From positions 4,581,501-4,645,500 of the forward strand of contig NZ_CP009533.1 of NCBI RefSeq assembly GCF_000761155.1: a DNA stretch of 64,000 nt. The letters are read 5' to 3'. Of the stretch, positions 28,674 through 35,951 are shown one piece after another (position 1 is the stretch's first letter; every line of letters begins with the position of its first letter). The position numbers were made by a program, and so were the translations under genes. This stretch comes from Pseudomonas rhizosphaerae (lineage in GTDB: Bacteria; Pseudomonadota; Gammaproteobacteria; Pseudomonadales; Pseudomonadaceae). A model generated the notes under the pieces. That model did not search any database. It was given only the letters and a program-made list of their open reading frames with translations, and had not been told where the DNA came from.

Positions 28674-29951
28674 GTGGACGAGTATCAGCAGACGATTCGA
28701 GGCCTGTCCGACCGGATCGTGCAGGCACAGACGCCGATTCGCGTGCTCGATGCGGTGAAATGGGACGACTCCATTCGGCACGGCTTCCTGCAGGCGGGCG
28801 GCAAGCAGATGCCGGCGGTGGATCGCGACTACTACCAGAATCGCGCGCTGGGCTTCGACTCCAGTGCGGTCAAGCTGGAATTCCAGAACATCGAACGCGA
28901 TATCACTCGCCAGCTCGGGCAGTTCAATCCGGTCGGGCAGATCATGCGCCGCATGTGCAAGGAGTACCGCATGGTGGTGCGCATGCTCGAGGCTCGCGGC
29001 ACCGAGGACTTCGGTCTGATCTCCCAGGAACTGTACGGTGCCGCCTCCGACGCCTTCCACGCCGGCGATCCGACCCTGGCCGATCTGGGCCTGATGCTTT
29101 CGGATTACCTGAACAACATCGCCGGCCGTGGCGACCTCAAGGACGAAGCCAAGACCCTGACCGCCAAAGATGCGGTGAACCTGTTGCAAGGGCGCCTGAA
29201 CCGGGTATTCGGTGAAACCGAGGGCACCATTCGCGTGTTCGAGTCCGATGGCATCGTCGCCGACGCCGCCGCTGGCGCGGACTACATCAAGATTCGCAGC
29301 GACGCCATGTTCAACGAACGCGACGTGCGCGCTTTGGAGGTACACGAGGGCCTGGTGCACGTCGCCACCACGCTCAACGGCCAGAACCAGCCGATCTGCA
29401 CGTTTTTGTCCAAGGGACCGCCGTCCTCCACGGTGACCCAGGAAGGCTTGGCCATCCTGATGGAAGTGATCGCGTTCGCGTCCTATCCCAGTCGGCTGCG
29501 CAAACTGACCAACCGCACCCGCGCGATCCACATGGTCGAAGAGGGCGCCGACTTTCTGCAGGTGTTCGACTTCTTCCGCGAGGAGGGCTTCGAAATGCCC
29601 GAAGCCTACGGCAACGCGAGCCGGGTGTTCCGCGGCTCGACCCCGACCGGTCTGCCCTTCACCAAGGACCTGTCGTACCTGAAGGGCTTCATCATGGTCT
29701 ACAACTACATCCAGCTGGCCGTGCGCAAGGGCAAGCTGGAACAGGTGCCGCTGCTGTTCTGCGGCAAGACCACCCTGGAAGACATGCGCACGCTGCGCCA
29801 GCTGGTCGACGAAGGGCTGGTGACGCCGCCCAAGTACCTGCCCGAACAGTTTCGCGACATGAATGCGTTGTCCGCCTGGATGTGCTTCTCGAACTTCCTC
29901 AACCATCTGAGCCTGGACCGAATTGAAGCCGACTACTCGAACATCCTCTGA
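28674..29951 (+). CDS. DUF1704 'QEGLA motif' protein, probable zinc metallopeptidase
   Basis: 425-aa protein of the DUF1704 family, often annotated as 'flavohemoglobin expression-modulating QEGLA motif protein'. The naming motif VTQEGLA is at about 255-260. An HExxxH motif (His224, Glu225, His229, in EVHEGLVH) lies about 33 residues before the QEGLA glutamate. Eukaryotic members of this family (MATCAP tubulin detyrosinases) are metallo-carboxypeptidases using HExxxH plus a downstream Glu, so a peptidase role is a reasonable inference. GTG 28674 with GAGGAG 7 nt upstream is preferred. There is no signal peptide, so it is cytoplasmic. The downstream hydrolase gene overlaps its 3' end. Confidence 0.85.
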   Translation: MDEYQQTIRGLSDRIVQAQTPIRVLDAVKWDDSIRHGFLQAGGKQMPAVDRDYYQNRALGFDSSAVKLEFQNIERDITRQLGQFNPVGQIMRRMCKEYRMVVRMLEARGTEDFGLISQELYGAASDAFHAGDPTLADLGLMLSDYLNNIAGRGDLKDEAKTLTAKDAVNLLQGRLNRVFGETEGTIRVFESDGIVADAAAGADYIKIRSDAMFNERDVRALEVHEGLVHVATTLNGQNQPICTFLSKGPPSSTVTQEGLAILMEVIAFASYPSRLRKLTNRTRAIHMVEEGADFLQVFDFFREEGFEMPEAYGNASRVFRGSTPTGLPFTKDLSYLKGFIMVYNYIQLAVRKGKLEQVPLLFCGKTTLEDMRTLRQLVDEGLVTPPKYLPEQFRDMNALSAWMCFSNFLNHLSLDRIEADYSNIL

Positions 29952-30876
29952 GCGGCCGCCGCAGCGCCGCTGGCGTACCGCGCTGGCGCTGGCCCTGACG
30001 GTCAGCCTGTCCGGCTGCAGTTCGCTGCTGTTCTACCCGGAGCCTGGTTTGCCGTTCACGCCCGCCAAGGCGGGCCTGGCCTATGAGGACGTTACGCTGA
30101 CGGCCGCCGATGGTACGCGCCTGCATGGCTGGTGGTTGCCTGCAAAACCCGGGGTCGAAGTCAAAGGCACCGTGCTGCACCTGCATGGCAACGGTGGCAA
30201 CCTGGCCTGGCACCTGGGCGGCAGCTGGTGGCTGCCCGAGCAGGGTTATCAGGTGCTGATGCTCGACTACCGTGGCTATGGATTGTCCGAAGGCTCACCG
30301 CAGCTGCCGCAGATCTATCAGGACATCGACAGCGCTTTCGCCTGGCTGCAGACCCGCGCCGAGGTCCGCGACAAACCCTTGGTGTTGCTAGGCCAAAGCC
30401 TGGGTGGGGCGATGGCCGTGCATTACCTGGCCGAGCATCCGCAGCAGCGTCAGCGCATCGAGGCGCTGGTCCTTGATGGTGTGCCGGCCAGCTACAGGGC
30501 TGTGGGTCGTCATGCCTTGAGCACATCCTGGGTCACCTGGCCCTTGCAGGTGCCGTTGTCCTGGTGGGTGCCCGACGCCGACAGTGCCATAGGCTCCATC
30601 GAGCGCCTGCAAGGCACGCCCATGCTGATCTTCCAGAGCATCGACGATCCGATCGTGCCACTGGACAATGCGCTGCAACTGTATCGCCAGGCGCCGTTGC
30701 CACGGGTGTTGCAACTGACCCGTGGCGGCCATGTGCAAACCTTCGCCGACCCCACCTGGCGTCAGGTCATGCTGCGCTACCTGGACGACCCACGGCATTT
30801 CAACGGCATCCGTCGGCTGGGCGAGATACCCAACTATCCCACGCCTGCCGAATCGGTGCCCGCAGCTCACAAATGA
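29923..30876 (+). CDS. alpha/beta hydrolase lipoprotein
   Basis: About 317-aa exported hydrolase. The N terminus has basic residues, a hydrophobic core and a lipobox SLSGC (Cys32 from the chosen start), predicting an outer- or inner-membrane lipoprotein. Catalytic features: oxyanion region HGNGGN (89-94), nucleophile elbow GQSLGG (157-162, Ser159), acid in SIDDPIVP and His in RGGHVQTF. It resembles the YfhR/ABHD13-type hydrolases. A TTG start at 29923 overlaps the previous gene by 29 nt and has a weak ribosome site, so the exact start is uncertain. Substrate unknown. Confidence 0.8.
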   Translation: MKPTTRTSSERPPQRRWRTALALALTVSLSGCSSLLFYPEPGLPFTPAKAGLAYEDVTLTAADGTRLHGWWLPAKPGVEVKGTVLHLHGNGGNLAWHLGGSWWLPEQGYQVLMLDYRGYGLSEGSPQLPQIYQDIDSAFAWLQTRAEVRDKPLVLLGQSLGGAMAVHYLAEHPQQRQRIEALVLDGVPASYRAVGRHALSTSWVTWPLQVPLSWWVPDADSAIGSIERLQGTPMLIFQSIDDPIVPLDNALQLYRQAPLPRVLQLTRGGHVQTFADPTWRQVMLRYLDDPRHFNGIRRLGEIPNYPTPAESVPAAHK

Positions 30877-30877
30877 A

Positions 30878-30907
30878 AACGCCCCGGTGATCACTCACCG
30901 GGGCGTT
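30878..30907. terminator. bidirectional terminator between hydrolase and OmpA lipoprotein genes
   Basis: Perfect 13-bp stem AACGCCCCGGTGA (30878-30890) / TCACCGGGGCGTT (30895-30907) with loop TCAC, between two convergent genes. A-rich on the left and T-containing (CGTTT) on the right, so it can serve both. Confidence 0.88.
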
Positions 30908-30924
30908 CGTTTACAGTGGGTGGA

Positions 30925-31707
30925 TCAACGCATGGACGAGCGTGGGGCCACTGGCTGGTTGTCGTTGGAAATGGTCACTTCCACACGACGGTTCTGGGCA
31001 CGGCCCGAGTTGCTGGTGTTGTCGGCAACTGGGTATTCCTTGCCCAGGCCCTGGGCAACGATACGCGAAGGCTCGACGCCTGCACGAACCAGTGCGGCCA
31101 TTACGGAGTTGGCGCGGCGCTCGGACAGGCTCTGGTTGTAGGCAGCCGAACCGGTGCTGTCGGTGTAGCCTTCGACGATGACCTTGCGATCAGGGTTTTC
31201 CTGAAGGAACTGGGCCAGCTTGGCAACGTTGACGAATGCGGACGACTTCAGCTCAGCCTTGTTCAGGTCGAACAGCACGTCACCGAAGGTCACCAGGGTA
31301 CCGCGGTCAGTCTGCTTGGCGTTCAGGCTGTCCTGAAGCTTCTTGATCTGAGCGTCGCGGGCATCCAGACGAGCCTGGGCGCGTTGAGCTGCAGCACCTT
31401 TGAGGGTTTCCTCGGCGCTGCGCAGGGCGATGGTCTGCTTGGCCACTTCAACGCGCTGGTTGGTCAGGTAGGCCAGCTGGTCGACTTTCTTGGCATCGGC
31501 GTCGTCGCGGAAAGCCTTGTCAGCCTTGTCCAGCCATTCCGACGCATCCTTGGTTTCCAGGGCCGCCAGTTGTACCGACTTGGGGTTGGTCTGCAAGGAA
31601 GAGAAATTGGTCCGCGCCTGTTCCAGGTTGGGGTTCGGCGGGGTAGAGCAAGCTGCCAGGCCAACGCTGAGGGCCAACAGGGCAGGAACCATCAATTGTT
31701 TACGCAT
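30925..31707 (-). CDS. OmpA-domain lipoprotein with N-terminal DUF4398 (LptF-like), copy 1
   Basis: 260-aa lipoprotein. Lipobox GLAAC (Cys20); DUF4398-type helical region (about 23-128) rich in Ala/Lys/Gln with coiled-coil character; C-terminal OmpA peptidoglycan-binding domain (about 135-250) with VEGYTDSTGS and LSERRANSV. The second of two nearby ATGs (31707) is chosen because AAAGGA is correctly spaced for it. It lies 41 nt downstream of a DUF4398-only lipoprotein gene. In P. aeruginosa the comparable pair PA3691-lptF is AlgU dependent and near ppc; the layout here matches that from memory. It probably tethers the outer membrane to peptidoglycan. Confidence 0.88.
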   Translation of the reverse strand: MRKQLMVPALLALSVGLAACSTPPNPNLEQARTNFSSLQTNPKSVQLAALETKDASEWLDKADKAFRDDADAKKVDQLAYLTNQRVEVAKQTIALRSAEETLKGAAAQRAQARLDARDAQIKKLQDSLNAKQTDRGTLVTFGDVLFDLNKAELKSSAFVNVAKLAQFLQENPDRKVIVEGYTDSTGSAAYNQSLSERRANSVMAALVRAGVEPSRIVAQGLGKEYPVADNTSNSGRAQNRRVEVTISNDNQPVAPRSSMR

Positions 31708-31748
31708 AATCTTCATCCTTTATTCGAGTTCAAGTCGCGATGGGCAGC

Positions 31749-32162
31749 TTACTGAGCGCTGCGCAGGCCTTCTTCACGCAGGTCCTGGACACCTTGCTTG
31801 GCGTCCTGCACGGCCTTGGCGGCTTTGCCAGCCTGCGCCTTGCGCTCGGCCAGACGTGCGTCCCACTCGGCCTGTTCGGCAAGAACCTTGGCCTTCTCGT
31901 AGTTCTTGTCGTGCATGGCAATTTCAGCCTGCTTGAACTTGTCCTGCGCAGCCTTCATTTCCACGGCGGCGTATTCGGTACCGCCAGCGCTCACGGCGCT
32001 GTTCACGGCCGACTCGGTCACGGCGTACTGTTCAGTCGGGGGCTTGCCAGCGCAGCCAGCCAGAACGAAGGTGGTGCCCAGTGCGAGAGCAGCCAGTTTC
32101 AGCCCGCGCAGCGGGTTGGACGAGGTTTTGGCAGTACGGGTATTCATGGCTTTCAACTCCAT
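31749..32162 (-). CDS. DUF4398 lipoprotein, copy 1
   Basis: 137-aa lipoprotein with lipobox LAGC (Cys37 from the chosen start) and a mature part that is one DUF4398 helical region: AVNSAVSAGGTEYAAVEMKA, then AEIAMHDKNYEKAKVLAEQAE. It starts at ATG 32162 with AGGAG 7 nt upstream. A second ATG five codons in (at MNTRT) has GGAG 9 nt before it and is also possible. It is the upstream partner of the OmpA lipoprotein, and a clear paralogue of the gene at 34747-35151. Confidence 0.85.
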   Translation of the reverse strand: MELKAMNTRTAKTSSNPLRGLKLAALALGTTFVLAGCAGKPPTEQYAVTESAVNSAVSAGGTEYAAVEMKAAQDKFKQAEIAMHDKNYEKAKVLAEQAEWDARLAERKAQAGKAAKAVQDAKQGVQDLREEGLRSAQ

Positions 32163-32265
32163 TGGATAGCTCCTGAAAAACATCAAAATCCATGACAGTC
32201 GAACGTTTCACGCGCCTGGGTAAGCCCGGCGACTAGCACACGCCGCTGGCTGTAATGGTTAAACG

Positions 32266-32294
32266 TTGGGACACAAGGCAATTTTGAATAGTTC
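32266..32294 (-). promoter_or_regulatory. candidate AlgU (sigma-22/RpoE-type) promoter for DUF4398-ompA copy 1
   Basis: On the minus strand GAACTA (32294-32289) and TCCCAA (32271-32266) are separated by 17 nt, close to the AlgU pattern GAACTT-N16/17-TCtgA. It lies about 100 nt before the lipoprotein start. The P. aeruginosa lptF homologue is known to be AlgU dependent. Only partial -10 match, so tentative. Confidence 0.42.
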
Positions 32295-32408
32295 AGAAAT
32301 TTGTCCGAATGGGCGAGTTTTGTCTGGCGCCGTTGGTTTGTCATACGACTGACAACTTGGTCGGGGTTTGCGACATCCATGGGCCATCGGCAGGCGATGG
32401 CTTGTGGG

Positions 32409-33734
32409 TCAGGCGTCGGTGGCGAGCTGTGTGGTGAAGCTCTCCACCGCACCAAGCACACGTTTCGCGCCGTCCTGAATCTCGGTGATGACGGTGCCCG
32501 CCTGGTTGGCCAGGTGCAGGCCAGATTCGGCTTTGTGCTTGCCAGCGCCGATGGTGGCTACCGCATCGGTGGCCAGCTTTTGATTGCGCTGCACCACGCT
32601 CTCGATCTCCGAGGTGGCTTGGGTCGTACGTGAAGCCAACTGGCGAACTTCATCGGCGACCACGGCGAAACCGCGACCCTGCTCACCCGCGCGTGCCGCT
32701 TCGATGGCCGCATTCAGCGCCAGCAGGTTGGTTTGCGCGGCGATGCCGCTGATGGTCTTGATGATGTTGGAGATCACCTGGCTCTGCTCGTCCAGCGCCT
32801 CGATGCCTTCCGCAGCGCTTTGCATGTGGTGCGCCAGGTCCTTCATGACGTTGACCGTCTCGCGCACGACCTCGGCCCCGCGCAAGGCCGTTTCATCGGT
32901 GCGTACCGACGTGTCGTACGCCACCGTGGCCGCTTCGGCAATGGCGATCTCCCGTTCCACCATCTCGGTGATGACGGTCGCAACCTTCACGACTTTGTAC
33001 ACGTTGGCGTTGCCATCGCGGACCGGGTTGTAGGAAGCCTCGAGCCATACCGTACGACCGCGGCTATCCACACGCTCGAAGCGCTCGGCGACGAACTCCC
33101 CGCGACGCAGCCGTTCCCAGAACGCCTGGTAATCGCTGGAGTTGGCGATTTCACTGCTGCAGAACATTCGGTGATGCTTGCCCTTGACCTGCTCCAGGCC
33201 GTAGCCCATCGCTTGCAGAAACAGGTCATTGGCGGTCAGCACATTGCCGCTCAGGTGGAACTCGATGACTGCCGTGGAGCGCAACAGCGCCTGGATGAAG
33301 TTCTCGTGGGCGCGCGATGTCTCGATGGTGTTGGTCAGGTCGCTGGCATAGCAGGAGAACTTGACCAGCTTGCCGTCCGTGGAGCGCACGGGGTGCATGA
33401 TGACCCGCAGCCAGGTTTCATGGCCGTCCTTGCGCACCAGTCGCCAGGCGCCACAGAAATGCTCCCCCTGCCGTATGGCGGTGCGCACGCGTGCGTAGTG
33501 CTGGTCGTTTTGCGCATTCTGGGCAACGAGGCTTTCCAATGGCTTGCCCACGAGCTCGTCGTTACGGTATTGCAGCACGTTTTCGAAATTGGCATTCACG
33601 CCCAGGATGCACCCCTGAGGGTCGAGCCGCAGATGGATGGTTTCTTCGTCCAGGCCCTGGCGGATCTGCCGAACGATCGCCACCTCTTCACGCAAGGCGG
33701 CCAGTTCATTTTTCATGCGTTTTGAAGCAAACAT
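32409..33734 (-). CDS. soluble PAS-PAS methyl-accepting chemotaxis-like protein (BdlA-like)
   Basis: 441-aa cytoplasmic sensor with no membrane segment. A short N-terminal helix (about 1-25), PAS1 (about 28-135), PAS2 (about 145-255) and a short MCP signalling domain (about 265-441) with the canonical hairpin [19 protein letters not shown] and [15 protein letters not shown]. The double PAS plus truncated MCP layout is that of P. aeruginosa BdlA, a biofilm-dispersion regulator. The PAS domains could bind heme or flavin. ATG 33734 follows GAGG. It lies between two paralogous lipoprotein pairs, same strand. Confidence 0.83.
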   Translation of the reverse strand: MFASKRMKNELAALREEVAIVRQIRQGLDEETIHLRLDPQGCILGVNANFENVLQYRNDELVGKPLESLVAQNAQNDQHYARVRTAIRQGEHFCGAWRLVRKDGHETWLRVIMHPVRSTDGKLVKFSCYASDLTNTIETSRAHENFIQALLRSTAVIEFHLSGNVLTANDLFLQAMGYGLEQVKGKHHRMFCSSEIANSSDYQAFWERLRRGEFVAERFERVDSRGRTVWLEASYNPVRDGNANVYKVVKVATVITEMVEREIAIAEAATVAYDTSVRTDETALRGAEVVRETVNVMKDLAHHMQSAAEGIEALDEQSQVISNIIKTISGIAAQTNLLALNAAIEAARAGEQGRGFAVVADEVRQLASRTTQATSEIESVVQRNQKLATDAVATIGAGKHKAESGLHLANQAGTVITEIQDGAKRVLGAVESFTTQLATDA

Positions 33735-33849
33735 GGCGCGAGCCTCGGAGAAGGAGATGGCATCCAGCGTATCGACAGCGTGCGCACATACTTAAGCCCC
33801 GAACTTAACCCCCGAACGCGCACGCGCACGTGTAAAGCGCCTGGCCATG

Positions 33850-33874
33850 AAAAACCCGGCACGAAGGCCGGGTT
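33850..33874 (-). terminator. terminator of OmpA lipoprotein copy 2
   Basis: AACCCGGC (33853-33860) / GCCGGGTT (33867-33874), loop ACGAAG. Read on the minus strand the stem is followed by TTTTTCAT, 18 nt after the stop of the lipoprotein gene at 33892. Confidence 0.88.
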
Positions 33875-33891
33875 CTTTCAAGCGTTGTAGA

Positions 33892-34704
33892 TCAGTGCAT
33901 CGAAGCGCGAGACCTGACGGGTTGGTTGTCGTTGGAAATGGTCACCTCGACTCGGCGATTCTGCGCCCGACCCAATGCGTTGCCGTTGCTCGCCACCGGG
34001 TAGGACATGCCTAGCCCTTGCGCCACGATGCGCTCGGGGCTCACACCCGCGCGTACCAACTGCACCAGTACGGCATTGGCGCGTCGTTGCGACAGGGTCT
34101 GGTTGAAGCCAGCCGAACCGGTGCTGTCGGTATGGCCCTCGACGATTACCTTGCGGTCCAGGTTGTCACGCAGAAAGTCCGCCAAGCGGGCAATGTTGTC
34201 GTACGCACTGGTACGCAGTTCGGCCTGCCCGGTTTCGAACAGCACATCGCCAAAAGTGACCAGGCTGCCACGCTCGGTCTGCTGCACGGCCATCGCTTCG
34301 GCTGCGGGCTGCTTGGCGTTGAGGCTTTCCTGAAGCTTCTTGATCTGCGCATCGCGCGCTTCCAGGCGGGCCTGGGCGCGCAATGCAGCGACACCTTGGA
34401 TAGCCTGTTCGGCCGTGCGCAGTTCGATGGTCTGCTTGGCCACCTCGACCCGCTGATTGGTCAGGTAGGCCTGATGGCCCACCTGCTCATCGGCTTCCTT
34501 GGCGCGGGCGGCTTTCTCGGCGCGCTCCAGCCAGTCGGCGGCGTCCTTGGTTTCCAGGGCGGCCAATTGCACCGACTTGGGGTTGCCTTGCAGATCGGCG
34601 AAATTGGCCTGGGCCTGCACCAATTGCGGGTTGGGGGTCTTGGAGCAGGCAGCCAGCAGTACAACCAGCGCCGACAGGGCGGGGAACTTGAATTTAGTCT
34701 TCAC
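33892..34704 (-). CDS. OmpA-domain lipoprotein with N-terminal DUF4398 (LptF-like), copy 2
   Basis: 270-aa paralogue of the protein at 30925-31707. Same lipobox position (LLAAC, Cys20), same KSVQLAALETKDA and YLTNQRVEVAKQTI blocks, and the same OmpA domain (VEGHTDSTGS, LSQRRANAV). A 9-residue-longer linker (KQPAAEAMAVQQTERG) precedes the OmpA domain. ATG 34704 has AGGAA 8 nt upstream. It lies 42 nt downstream of DUF4398 copy 2, almost the same spacing as in pair 1 (41 nt). Confidence 0.87.
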   Translation of the reverse strand: MKTKFKFPALSALVVLLAACSKTPNPQLVQAQANFADLQGNPKSVQLAALETKDAADWLERAEKAARAKEADEQVGHQAYLTNQRVEVAKQTIELRTAEQAIQGVAALRAQARLEARDAQIKKLQESLNAKQPAAEAMAVQQTERGSLVTFGDVLFETGQAELRTSAYDNIARLADFLRDNLDRKVIVEGHTDSTGSAGFNQTLSQRRANAVLVQLVRAGVSPERIVAQGLGMSYPVASNGNALGRAQNRRVEVTISNDNQPVRSRASMH

Positions 34705-34746
34705 GGTAATTTCCTGAATCTTGAAAGAAGAACGCGGGAGCCCGGC

Positions 34747-35151
34747 TCAGGAAGCAGCGCGCAGGCCTTCCTCGCGCAGGTCCTGGACGCCCTGGCGGCC
34801 GTCTTCGACGGCGCGGCGGGCCTTGGCGGCCTGAGCCTTGCGCTCGGCAACGCGAGCGTCCCACTCGGCTTGTTCGGCCAGGCGGCGGGCTGCCTCGTAG
34901 TGCTTGCCGTGCAGGGCGATTTCGGCGTCCTTGAGCTTGTCCTGGGCGGACTTCATTTCGACAGCGGCGAACTCGGTGCCGCCAGCGCTCACCGCCGCAT
35001 TGACTGCCGAGCGGCTGACCGCATATTGCTCGACCGGCGCCATGCCGGCGCAGCCCGTCAGGACGACACCGGCAGCGAGGCACACGAGGGATGTTTTCAA
35101 AGGGCCGAAAGACGACCGTACGCTGGATGTATTCACGCGATAGTGCTCCAT
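34747..35151 (-). CDS. DUF4398 lipoprotein, copy 2
   Basis: 134-aa lipoprotein (lipobox LTGC) with the DUF4398 helical region AVNAAVSAGGTEFAAVEMKS. It ends in GVQDLREEGLRAAS, nearly identical to copy 1 (GVQDLREEGLRSAQ). The ATG at 35151 aligns with the ATG of copy 1 (both begin Met-Glu) but has no ribosome site. A GTG five codons in, with GGAG 9 nt before it, may be the real start. The 242-nt upstream gap is AT-richer than its surroundings and presumably holds the promoter, though I could not assign boxes. Confidence 0.82.
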   Translation of the reverse strand: MEHYRVNTSSVRSSFGPLKTSLVCLAAGVVLTGCAGMAPVEQYAVSRSAVNAAVSAGGTEFAAVEMKSAQDKLKDAEIALHGKHYEAARRLAEQAEWDARVAERKAQAAKARRAVEDGRQGVQDLREEGLRAAS

Positions 35152-35393
35152 TGAACAGCGATTGATTGCTTCGTCCGCCAGCTGCGGCACGCCGACCCAG
35201 GCCTGCTGCCGCGATGCACTACGGACAGATGGGTGGCCATTTCCTGGCTCTTTTTTTCCCGAGTCTACAATCGCTTTTGAACACTATCCTATTGATTTGT
35301 ATGAGTTTTAGGCTCAGGTTTGGAATTTTTTTATGACTATTTGACCCAGCCGTTCCTGTGCGTAGGAAGCTTCTGAAGCTTCCTGGTCCAAGC

Positions 35394-35738
35394 TCATTTC
35401 GCAGTGTCGTCCGTGGTGTTTTTCAGGCGCTCCAGGTGCTCTCGCGACAGCGCCAGGAAACGAGGCGTCGCGCCAATATCCTCATACAGAGGGTCGCCTT
35501 CCTCGTCGGTGGCAATGACCTTGGTCCCCTTGACGTAGGGAAAGCTGCCTTCGAGCTCTTCAAGTGCCGCACCGATCAGCTCGCCGAGCAGTTCCTGAGC
35601 ATGATGCTTGGGGTACATCTGGGTCAGGGCGGCCAGGCGCGCCGCCGATTCCATGTCCAGGCGGATATTGATACCGGTGTCGGTCAGGCGACCCTTGGCG
35701 TTCTGTTCCCAATGCTCGGCCAGTTCGTGAATCTTCAT
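35394..35738 (-). CDS. conserved hypothetical protein next to ppc
   Basis: 114-aa acidic soluble protein beginning MKIHELAEHWEQNAKGRL. It has SAARLAALTQMYPKHHAQELLGELI (two blocks), GSFPYVKGTKVIATDEEGDPL and a C-terminal helix. ATG 35738 has GAGG 6 nt upstream; a GTG two codons earlier overlaps that ribosome site. I recall a similar small protein beside ppc in other pseudomonads but know no function. No signal peptide or membrane helix. Divergent from ppc. Confidence 0.75.
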   Translation of the reverse strand: MKIHELAEHWEQNAKGRLTDTGINIRLDMESAARLAALTQMYPKHHAQELLGELIGAALEELEGSFPYVKGTKVIATDEEGDPLYEDIGATPRFLALSREHLERLKNTTDDTAK

Positions 35739-35951
35739 AAACACCTCATGTGCCGGTTATTCACGCCCCTGTCTGTCGCGCTTGTCAGCCTCGTCCAGGC
35801 TGGGGCACTCTTTGCGGTATAGATCATTCGTTGCATAGACCAGTTGTAGAGCCATTTTTCCCGTGCTTGTTCAGTGGCCCAGGCGATCCCATCACACGCC
35901 GCGCCGGGCTGGCTGGACGGGCAAACCGTTTCCAAGCCACGGAGAATGCCG

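Noticed and set aside
27798..29906. Antisense frame (702 codons) opposite the TetR and DUF1704 genes
   Set aside because: Runs through the lysS terminator and has no recognisable domain; explained by codon bias of the sense genes.
33801..33830. GAACTT resembling an AlgU -35 on the plus strand
   Set aside because: No TCtgA-like -10 at 16-17 nt and no plus-strand gene downstream; the region is the leader of a minus-strand gene.
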